From contig NC_084892.1 in the NCBI RefSeq assembly GCF_958979055.1, forward strand, positions 2,187,501 through 2,251,500: a stretch of DNA of 64,000 nucleotides. The letters run 5' to 3'. Positions 55,376-64,000 of the stretch are shown here, piece by piece. The notes under the pieces were generated by a model. That model ran no database searches. It saw only the letters and a program-made list of their open reading frames with translations, and had not been told where the DNA came from. The translations under genes and the position numbers were made by a program. Within the stretch, counting starts at the first letter, position 1. Every line of letters starts with the position of its first letter. Origin of the DNA: Alnus glutinosa (lineage: Eukaryota > Streptophyta > Magnoliopsida > Fagales > Betulaceae).

Positions 55376-56096
55376 ACGGTGTTTGATAGGGGCAAAAATA
55401 ATGGTCAACGAAAATCATTTTCGATTTGACCGTAAAAGCTTCTTTAATTTTCAGAAAACGATTTACGATTTTTAAAATCGTAAATCGTTTTTCGAAATTA
55501 AACTTTTCGTCTTTACACACACGTTCAATATCCGATCGTCAGAATTTAGCAATTGTCGGTCGTCGGAATCCAGTCGGCGCAGGAGCCCGACAACATCCGG
55601 TCGCCGAAATCCGGCCACCGGTGGACCAAATTCCGGCCGGAATCCCGCCGGCTCTGACCAAAACGGTCGGGATCCGGCTACTGATCCAGTCGGATCTGGC
55701 CAAAACGGCCGATATCTAGTCAGATCGAGACGGATCCAGCTACTGATCCGGCCGAATCTGGCCAAAACGGCCCGAATCCGGCCGGATATGACCGAATCCG
55801 GAAGATTCTGGCCAGATCTAGCCAAAATGGCCGAGATCCGGCCGGATATGACCGGATCCGACAATTGATTCGGCCGGATCTGGTCAAACTTTATCGCCGG
55901 AATCCGGCAACGGCGACCGGACGTTGCGGGATTCCGGCAACATTTGCGAAACTCTGGTTTTTGCGTTTCGTAATTTTTTTGTGCGAACCAAACACAGAAA
56001 AATATTTTCAAGGAAATCATTTTTTCTGAAAATGATTTCGTCGAAATTATTTTACGACGGAAATCATTTTACGTCGAAATAAACGGAATATTAATA
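55376..56096. mobile_element. TIR element with CCGGATCCGGCC minisatellite core
   Basis: The ends are inverted (ACGAAAATCATTTTCGA and ACGATTTACGATTTT at the left; GAAAATGATTTCGTCGAAAT and GGAAATCATTTTACGTCGAA at the right). The core 55590-55920 is a GC-rich imperfect minisatellite of GATCCGGCCGGATCTGGCCA and AAACGGCC units with many dyads. Long open frames across it are due to the repeat. Non-coding. Confidence 0.65.
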
Positions 56097-56285
56097 GAAA
56101 AAGAAAATCCAATCCTTATTTGAAAAGGAGAATTAAAATACACGTGCATAAAATAGAAATCCTAATCCTTGTTTAAAAAGAAGAACTAAAACACACGTAG
56201 ATAAAATAAATCAATCATACAGTCAATCTGCTCCAGCATCAGGTTGCACATAAGCGACGATGGCGTAGATAGAACAGTAGAAGGT
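56097..56285 (-). other. 3' flank of the decayed B gene with duplicated coding tail
   Basis: 56095-56210 is a tandem duplication of about 60 bp (AATCC(A/T)AATCCTT.TT.AAAA). 56235-56285 repeats the gene's terminal codons in decayed form (TTGCACATAAGCGACGATGG), as found downstream of gene 4. Confidence 0.6.
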
Positions 56286-57661
56286 CTATTTTTTGGGATG
56301 TACATAGCCGATGATGGTGTAGTAGGTCTGCGCCGACGTAAGTACTAAGAGCAAAAAGGCACCAAACACCGAGATGAACCCCCAGCGCGTGTTACAATAT
56401 CTTCGCCTGAAGCTCTCACAGTTTTCATAGAAGTTATTCCGATAATGCTTGTCCACAGCATTGAACAACTTGGACAAATAAAAGTGACGATTATCAACGG
56501 CCACGTCCCTGCTCAAACTATTGATGAAGCGTGCAACGTCTTTGTCGTCGTCCACTAGGTGATTGTCAATAATGTTGTGCTCGCGAAGGTATTGGACGTC
56601 GGAGGAGGTGTTCACAAGGCAGTTCAAGAAAATGGCGTAAGCCGTGACGTGCTTGGGGCAGCTCTTGTGGCACTGCTCGAACGCCACACAGTTCAGCAAG
56701 AAAGATTTCATGAAGTCGTCAATGGTTAAGCTGGGCATCTTTAACACACCGCCCTTGAATTTTACAGCCAAGAAGCTCTCCGCCTTGCCCGGTCGTCGGA
56801 CACTAATCCCTGAACGGCGGAGCTTCAAGATGCAGGGAATAGATTGGATCTGTGTGTCGTTCTGTTTCTGTTTGTCTTTGTCTTTCTTTGGCGGCATTTG
56901 ATCGTATTGGATTAAACTAGATCGTAGCAAGTCCAGCAAATGCAAAGGCGGATTCTTGGGATTGCCGCACCTCTCTAGGACTTCGTCTGGTCTGCACATA
57001 ACATTGTTAAAGAATCGTAAAGCAAGTAAGGACAAGGACGGATCGTCAGGCCTCTTAGAAATGTCAAATAACTCTTGCAGAACAAAAAAAGGGATCTGAT
57101 TCTGAAGGACGATCAAGTCCACGTAGAAAGACGGTAATCTCCACTTCAGGTGTGCGAGAGGTTCGTCGGCCTCGAGCAGTCCCGGATCCTGAAACTTGTA
57201 AAACAATTCTAATATAAAAGAAGCATTAAGAACCATCATTTCGAGGAACTCATAGGAGCTGAGATTGATCTGTTTAGAATAACACTCCCTTGCTTCTGTT
57301 TCACGCGGGCGTACTCTATTGAAGCAGTGCTCTAAGCTCACATCTTTGAATCGGTTCCTGGACTGAAGGGAGCCGAGGGAACAATGCTTGAAGTCACTGT
57401 AAATATCAGCCAAGTAATTGTAGTGGTAGGGCCCGATGGAGAGGGTGCTGGGCCTGTATATGGAGCTGCCGTTGTTGTCTTCGAACCTCGAGGGGACTTC
57501 GTAGATGCATCAACGGCTCATGGCGCCGGCATTGCTTCGGAACCCCTTGGTGCATCTCTCGATTTCCTCTTTTATGTTGGCGATGTCGCTGGCGAACTGT
57601 TCCGTGTTGACCTCCGGAAAACGGCAACGTGGTTGCCTTCTTGTACAAATCTGCTTCCCAT
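56286..57661 (-). pseudogene. DUF247 (UPF0481) gene, subgroup B, gene 8, N-terminally broken
   Basis: Compared with gene 4, the ancestral start is the ATG at 57661 (MGSRFVQEGNHVAVF). A one-base loss near 57614-57620 shifts the frame before PEVNTEQFASDI, and an in-frame TGA lies at 57510-57512 just before CIYEVPSRFEDNNGSS. After that the frame is open to the end. The span of 1376 bases is one short of a multiple of three, which fits. A shorter frame from 57413 (MADIYSDFKH) encodes 375 residues with VLNASFILELFYK, LIVLQNQIPFFVLQELF, LHLLDLLRSSLI, CILKLRRSGI, LLNCVAFEQCH and a C-terminal membrane helix, but lacks the family's N-terminal block. A truncated product is possible but a pseudogene is more likely. 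Confidence 0.85.
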
Positions 57662-57739
57662 GGTGGATTTTGGCGTTTTAGAGTAGTACTATGGGGCGGA
57701 TGTAAGGGACGGGGAGCAGGGGCGCCGGCCCTGCATCTT

Positions 57740-58467
57740 AAAGTACACATATTCTCCTCAAACTATCGTTCAATTGTCAATGTACTTCGTAAACTACCAA
57801 TTGTGTCAATTGCCCCCCTCAAACTACCAAAAAATGTTAATGTACCCTCTAATACCAACAAAAAGACAAAAATAACCCTAAATATTTTTGAATAAGACAA
57901 AAATGTCTTTATAAATTTGAAAAAAAAAAAACTAAAACTAAAATATTATTTTCTAAAAAACAAATTAAATAAATTAAATAAAAAACGAAAAAAAAAAAAA
58001 CGAAAAAGAAAGTTTTTTTTTTAAAAAAAAAAACAAAACAAACAAAAAAATAACTGAAAAATATAAAAACAATTTTTTTTTTAAAAAAAAAAACCAAACG
58101 AAAAAGAAAAAGGAAAAACCAGTTTTTTTATTAAATTAAAAAAAAAACGATTTTTTTTTTAAAAAAAAAAAACCAAACGAAAAAATAACTGAAACTTACA
58201 AAAATAATTTTTTTCAACAAAAAAAAAGGAAAAAAAAAAAACAGTTTTTAATTTTTAATTTTTTTTTGTATAAATTTTTGTTATTTTATATTTTTTAAAA
58301 TATTTTTTTATTTTTTATTTTATTTTAATAATTTTATGAAGGATATTTTTGTCATTAAGGGGACATTGACAGTTTTTTGTAGTTTAGGGGGAGACATTGA
58401 CACAATTGATAGTTTAGGGGGACATTGACAATGATGTGGTAGTTTGAGGGGGTTATGTGTACTTTTC
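57740..58467. mobile_element. Foldback element with A-rich core, copy 2
   Basis: Arms AAAGTACACATATTCTCCTC and the inverted GGGGGTTATGTGTACTTTTC bracket an A-rich core. The sequence closely follows the copy at 47571-48310. Confidence 0.85.
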
Positions 58468-59459
58468 TCTTTTCTTTTAAAAACAATTATGTCTAATTTA
58501 AGTTCATCGGCACTCTTGCCCCTACAAATTTAAGCTCAATCAACATGCCTAACCCTTTAAAAAATTAAGTTGCCTTTAAATTTGAGCTGATCAATACTCA
58601 CAAATCAAACACAAGTTACCCAAATATTCAACCAAATTTTTTTACCTAGTTACAATCGTATAATATTTTAATTTTTACACCAATATATATGAAGACCAAA
58701 GCAAACAATGAAAGTTATGAAACAAACCTAAACCTTTCCATACTTCTTTTTGTAAGCTTTTGCTGCTACCGCTGGGCTGAAATTGAAAGAAAATCACTCT
58801 AGAAATTGGTTCTTCCGCAGCCCCGCTATTCTTCTTTGTCTGTTGGTATCGCCGATATGTTGTATTGTGCAGCCTGTGCAAACTGTGGTGACGCCTGACT
58901 GGTGAATTAAGTCTTGAGTTTATGGAGCTCGAGACACGAAGTAAAAAGTAATGAAGTCATATTGATGCTGTCATGCATAGAGAGTCATGCTATATTTCTT
59001 TTTTGAGAAGATGCTGCATTGTTGTGCTTATAAGTCACCTTCTGTCTTTTTTATTAGTCAATTTGTCAGATGTGTCATTGACTTATTGTGTCAATTATAA
59101 AAACATTAAAATTTTTTTTTTTTTTTTTTAACACGACTACCCATATCCCACACACATCATACATCAATTTTTTTTATTTTTTTTTTCTTTTTGTAAGATT
59201 ACAATTTACAAATATGTTTAAGGATCTGTTTGCCAACAGAGTTGAATCAGAATTCTTTTTTATTCTTCTCTACTTTTTTCAAAAATAAATTATATTTCAT
59301 TTAACTTTTTCAAATTTTATCTTACAAAGTCAAACTTCGAAACTCGCGCAATGAATTAAAATTCAATTCTATTTTCAAAAAAATTCAATGAGTAGTTAAT
59401 GTGTAGTTATTTATGTTTGATTACATATGTATAATTTTATTTTTATTATTATTATTTTT
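58468..59459. other. Intergenic, possible exon scrap
   Basis: 58675-58910 read on the minus strand gives QASPQFAQAAQYNISAIPTD, then a candidate splice acceptor and AVAAKAYKKK; this looks exon-like but no family is recognised and no gene model can be built. The rest is AT-rich with T runs. Confidence 0.35.
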
Positions 59460-59933
59460 TATGTGTCGCCGTGCCTGTGTGTTGTAGATGTAAAGATGTA
59501 TTGACTATTTGAGTCCACTTGTGATGTGTCATGAATTTAGATCCTTGGTCGTTGACGAAGAATGTGTGATAAACTTTTGGATGTTCTCTAATAAATAAGT
59601 GAAGAAATTATAATTATTTCTTGATTGTTATTAGCTCGCATCATGATTAGTAGGATTGCAAATTTCAAGGACGAAATTTTTCTAAGAGAGGTGGGATGTA
59701 ATACCTGGAAAATATCATACCTAGGTTAATAATGCGCAGGTAATAATATTTACATGTGTGTAAACATGGGTATAAGATTTACTTATTGTTAATTATAGAG
59801 TAAATAGAGGTGTACATATATATAGAAATCAGATAAGTAAAAATATTACTAACCAAAGTCGATCGACCGACTTTGGAAGCGAAGTTGGTCGATCGAATAT
59901 TAAATCGATCAAGCGACTTAATAATAGCGGGTA
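59460..59933 (+). mobile_element. Ty3/gypsy chromovirus 3' end: polypurine tract and start of LTR (fossil)
   Basis: TTTCAAGGACGAAATTTTTC, then AAGAGAGGTGGGA and TGTAATACC at 59697 is the standard junction of internal region, polypurine tract and 3' LTR in Tekay/Del-like elements. The LTR continues to 59928, is interrupted by the solo LTR at 59934-63546, and resumes at 63552. A 44-bp phrase GCGAAGTTGGTCGATCGAAT... occurs in both parts. No coding domain is seen; only a fragment of the element remains. Confidence 0.75.
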
Positions 59934-62900
59934 TGTAATATCCCAATTTTTATAATAATAATATATAGTATATGTATATATACAACTTAGTAAGTAAGTA
60001 ACTTACTCAATAAGTAAAAAAAAAAAAAAAAAAGTTCACAACTTGCACGGCAAGTTGTTTCCTCTTTTAGTTATTTTCTTCTCTTTCTTTTCTCATCATC
60101 TCCTTTTAGTTCTTTCTTCTTCTTTCTTCCTTCCTCTTCTGTTCTTCTTGTCGCCCGAAACAGAGACACAGAGAGATTGAGAGAATGAGCATGAAAGGGA
60201 GATCGATAGACTGAGGGGGGAGAGAGAGAGAGACAGGGAGCGTGAGATAGGGGGAGATTGTGAGATCGGGAGAGAGGGGTTTCGTGGATCCGTGTGTGGG
60301 TGACCCGACGGGGCGGTTCGTGGACCCGTGAGCCCAGGAGCTCCGATCCTCCATGATCGATGGCTGGGATTGAAATCCGGCGATGGAGGAGCTCCGATCG
60401 TGAAGTTCGTGCGACCCGCGACCTGCCAAACCCGCAACCCGATCCTCTGAAGCCGTGAACCATTGAACCCGAGTGAGACCCGGTTCTCCATGGCGGTTTT
60501 TCGGCGATGTCCGGTGGTTCCAGCAGTGGTTTCCGGCGAGTTGTGACCTGTGTGCAGCAACCCAGACGATGACCCGAAGCCCCTGAACCAGAACCCGACC
60601 TGTCAGACCCGAGAGGAAGACCCGATTTCCAGTGGGTCTGATAGAGGCGAGACAGAGAGGGAGAGCCGGAGGAGATCCGACCGTTGAAGGATCCTCTGGT
60701 GAAGCTGCAGTGGCCGACCCTCTAGGAACCGTTTTCCGGCGAGACAAGTCGATTCCGGTGGAGCCCAGGCCGATTTTCGGCCGATCGTGGAGGACCCGAG
60801 TGGCCGTGAAACCCGAACGACCCATCAAACCTGAAGAAGACCCGATCGATGGTGGTCAAGGCCGGCGATTTCTGGTGTCCTGGGAAGCGATTTTCGGCAG
60901 TTTGGAGGTGCGATTCCGGCGACTGGGCTGAGGATCATTCCTTTGACAAGTTCTTTTTGGTGGTTTTCTTAGCTTTGAACGGAAAATTATCAAGGTAAAC
61001 TTAGTAATTTCTTGTAATCTGTTTGAGTTATTTTGGGTGATTATTAATGGATTTTTTGATCAAATTTCGATGCTCAGTAGCGGATTTAATGGGTTTATTT
61101 TGAATATTGGTTGCGGATGATTCTTGGTCGTTTGAGGAGTAAACTGTGGATTATGATGGGTTGTGGATTGTTTCTGTTTCGGCTAGTGGGTGTGTGCTCT
61201 AGCAGTAGTGAGTTAGTGTCTTGTTTTTCTAGGTGGTGTTTCGGCCAATGGATTATGTGGGTGATTTTTGAAATGATTTTTAAAGCTGGATTTATCCACT
61301 GTTTTAAGCAAAGCAATTGTGAAATTAGTACGGTTGGAAATGGCTTTTAATTAAAAATCAAGGGGTTCTTATCTGTGTTTTTAGTGGCTGATTTAGAACT
61401 GGTTGAAGTTGGAATTTTAAATGGCTTTGGTATATTTACTGTAGTTGGTTGAATATACATATTTGAGATTGTTGGGATCTTGAAGATATGTAGAGTACTT
61501 TATTTTAATTAAGATGATTTTTTATAATAAAAGGTATTTTGGATATTAGTGCCGGAAATTGTGATTTCATTTGGTTATATTTAGAATAAATTCTGGAAGA
61601 TGACATTAGTGAATGACTTTAGTATGGGTTATGGATTTGGTGATTTAAGAATCAATGTGATTAGGATTTTTATGGACGTCAAGTTGGATTTTATGCTAAG
61701 AGACACATGTATTTCATGTTTTAGCACTTGCGGGACTTTATTGGCATGAGTTTGGTTTAATATCTTGTTGCTGGGGGTCATGGATTTTGGGGATTTATGT
61801 GAATAGGCCAAATGATTTCTTACTTCTTATATGTTGGAATTGCTAACTATTGAGGATTTAGTTCACTAAGGTAGTGATGTTAGTTAGATTACTCTGATTT
61901 TCAAGAAAAGTCATAAGCTATAATTTCAGAACGCTCAGCTAAATTTATCCTCGTGTTTTATTTAGGTAAAAACTCGATCCTGACGTCAATAGCAAATCCA
62001 GGTAAGGGGATACAACACCAAAAAACCCCCAACAAGATTTTATTACAAATCTTTTGAAAAAGTGTTGGGGAATTTTACAAAGCGTTTACTTATGTGATTT
62101 TTAATGCCAAGCTTTATTATTACTCATATGTTATTGCTTAAGAATTTTGAGCATAACTCACAGATATGATTAAGAGCATACTAAAGTTATGATTTATGCA
62201 TAATTACAAATATGATTAAAAGCATTTTCAAAGTTATAAATTATGCATACTTACAATGATGAAAAAGAGAGCATTTGAAAGTTATTATTATAGAGCATTC
62301 CAAAGAATATGACTCCATTAATGAATACAGTTTTGAAAGAAAAGAGAATTTAAAGTTAAATTCTGCACATGACTACAGTTATGAAAGCGGCTCTTACAGT
62401 TTTGAAATAAAGTTTACAGTTACAACAGAGCCTACAGTATTACAGAAAACGTTCATGTGCAGTAATTGTTTAACCCTGAGGCACTACTACAGTTAGATTC
62501 GGTACCATATAGGGTAGCATGGCAAGCATACCAAAATACGGTGTGTGCTACCGGCCGGGGTTGGCCTTCACCTAGGGAAGATCCCCAACCCGGCGACTCT
62601 TCTCTGTGACGACAGGGTGAGTCTATAGGTCCTTTAGACAAAGCCAACGTGCGCCGCTCACGGGAACTGGCGGTGTAGAGTCTATAAAGGGATAAACCAC
62701 AGATGAAGGTTTAAAGAGAAAACTGATAAAAGAATTTACTGAATCATTAGAAAATCTGTTTAATTGCTCATCTTGTTATTCTACATAAACCGTCATTCTT
62801 ATACCATTATTCATATTCTTCAAATTCTATTTAATTGTTCATATGTTATGCCACCTGTCCTAAAACAATACATTTCATTTATGAATCATGCTTTAATATG

Positions 62901-63546
62901 TGTTTTCTTATAAAACATAAACAGCCTAGCATATCACTTCTCAGACAATTTTTCATAACTTGAATCTCTAACTTATACTCAATCTAAAATCACATATTCA
63001 TACTTCTAAACATCATCGTAATCTTAATATATTCAAAAACACTTAAATATCTAAAATAAATTAAAATCAATATACTATTGGTTTAGGTTGTAATTCAATT
63101 TACTTTATGCAATTCATCATATTTGTAATTAATTCTTAACAGTGAGTAGAATAAATCTGTCATTATGAAAATGACTAAAGATTATGGCATAAAGGTTTAT
63201 AGCATGTTTTATTTCCCCTGGTGTTGTATTTTCCTTACTGAGTTGTCGAACTCACCCCTTTTTCCTCCACCCCTTTCCAGATGACAACAGTAAGACGAAG
63301 TCTTTTTCTTGTAATGGCATAGACCTCGCTGAGAGCGATAGTTCGTGATGAACCGGCCAAACCCTAGTATTGTATAGTATGTTTTGTTCCTTTTGGAGTT
63401 CATGACTTTGTAAAGAGATATTAATAGAAAGGTTTAAAAATAGGAAATTTAATTTTATATGTTGTAAATGTACGCTTCCATTTAAAATGTTTGTTTTTAG
63501 CACTCAAGTTCGCGTTTTCTTTATATCCCAAAACGGGGGCGTGACA
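59934..63546. mobile_element. Solo LTR, Ty3/gypsy chromovirus type, nested (fossil)
   Basis: Begins TGTAATATCCC, ends GGGGGCGTGACA, flanked by GGGTA at 59929-59933 and 63547-63551. Length 3613 bp, within the range of Tekay/Del LTRs. The GC-rich stretch at 60110-60930 looks like a leader and is not a gene; apparent long frames there are fortuitous. The TACTGAGTTGTCGAACTCAC motif near the 3' end is typical. It is younger than the LTR in which it is inserted; the internal region was lost by LTR recombination. Confidence 0.85.
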
Positions 63547-63551
63547 GGGTA

Positions 63552-63748
63552 AGTTATGACTGTGTTAATCGGTTATGATGTAGCGAAGTTGGTCGATCGA
63601 ATATTAAATCTATCAAGCGACTTAAAATTTTTATCAAAACGCATATGTTTTGGGTTCCGTCATCGATTTACAACGGAGGCTGACGGAATACCTGACGTTG
63701 AACGGTTTTGATAAATTCATACACTCAATTGAACGTTTTGCTACATTG
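63552..63748 (+). mobile_element. Continuation of the outer gypsy LTR (fossil)
   Basis: Sequence after the nested solo LTR resumes the outer LTR, including the second copy of GCGAAGTTGGTCGATCGAAT. The true end is not seen. Confidence 0.6.
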
Positions 63749-64000
63749 GTACTGATATGGTCTTTTGTTTACCAAAATATATCAATAATAAAATTTTCAC
63801 TCGCAATTGTACGAATCCTTATAGGATAGGGCTATGTTGAGGGTGTCGAACCTCAAGGACTGCGTAGGTATTATTATCAAACTTATCGAGATTAAATATA
63901 ACTTAATTTAAAATATGTTTGATTTTTGTTTTATAAAAATAAATGCATAAAAGTAAAAGACATAAATTTAAAGATAGTAGGGACGAGATAAAGAATAGGG
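63749..64000. repeat. Dispersed repeat shared with 16991-17270
   Basis: Starts TGGTCTTTTGTTTACCAAAA and runs off the window. Agreement with the copy near 17 kb is high across the full 250 bases. Confidence 0.8.

Noticed and set aside
55426-56020. 182-residue minus-strand frame and a plus-strand frame
   Set aside because: Produced by the CCGGATC minisatellite inside a TIR element.
4562-57661. Small secreted stigma-type genes next to DUF247 genes, as in grass S and Z loci
   Set aside because: No short frame with a convincing signal peptide and cysteine pattern was found between the genes; multi-exon genes could have been missed.
58675-58910. Possible host exon on the minus strand (QFAQAAQYNISAIPTD and AVAAKAYKKK)
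   Set aside because: Looks exon-like but the family was not recognised and no neighbouring exons were found.
60071-60931. Long open frames on both strands in a GC-rich stretch
   Set aside because: They lie in the solo LTR at 59934-63546, have no recognised domain and overlap one another; composition explains them.

Overview
This is nuclear DNA from a seed plant, most likely a woody eudicot. The coding genes are intronless DUF247 (UPF0481) genes, the intergenic space is AT-rich, and it is packed with plant-type transposons: MULE, hAT, CACTA, foldback MITEs, L1 LINEs, Ty1/copia and chromovirus-type Ty3/gypsy LTRs. The species cannot be named from sequence alone.

The backbone is a DUF247 array, every member on the minus strand. 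Genes at 4562-6133, 10281-11634 and 21001-22575 form subgroup A; the second has a single-base frameshift in a G run. The gene at 24778-26136 and the decayed copy at 56286-57661 form subgroup B, with a B-type fragment near 54964-55112. Near-identical genes at 29891-31240, 44974-46326 and 50671-52011 form subgroup C. The proteins share the DUF247 core and one C-terminal membrane helix. The flanks are duplicated with the genes. Orphan flanks near 13360-13763, 27240 and 36670-36850 mark members that were probably lost. DUF247 function is mostly unknown; paralogues are male determinants at the grass S and Z self-incompatibility loci, so a recognition role is possible here but unproven.

Layout. 0-4.5 kb: 3' flank of the first gene, invaded by a MULE carrying a RER1 exon and by a zf-TTF hAT element. 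4.5-13.7 kb: two subgroup A genes and their flanks. 13.7-20.8 kb: a CACTA element with a nested hAT, a minisatellite, MITEs, and two L1-type insertions inside MITE-like elements. 21-26 kb: one A and one B gene. 27-33 kb: first C gene with a large duplicated flank. 33.5-40 kb: a solo LTR inside a MITE and a broken copia element inside a LINE. 40.4-41.1 kb: the only convincing non-DUF247 host gene, an unrecognised 183-residue protein with its own TATA box. 41.3-43.8 kb: LINE and copia remains. 44-52 kb: two more C genes. 52-58.5 kb: LINE, MITEs, minisatellite and the decayed B gene. 59.5-64 kb: nested gypsy LTRs and a dispersed repeat also present at 17 kb.

The genes look like products of tandem duplication, with sequence exchange between copies and repeated transposon entry into the non-coding flanks.
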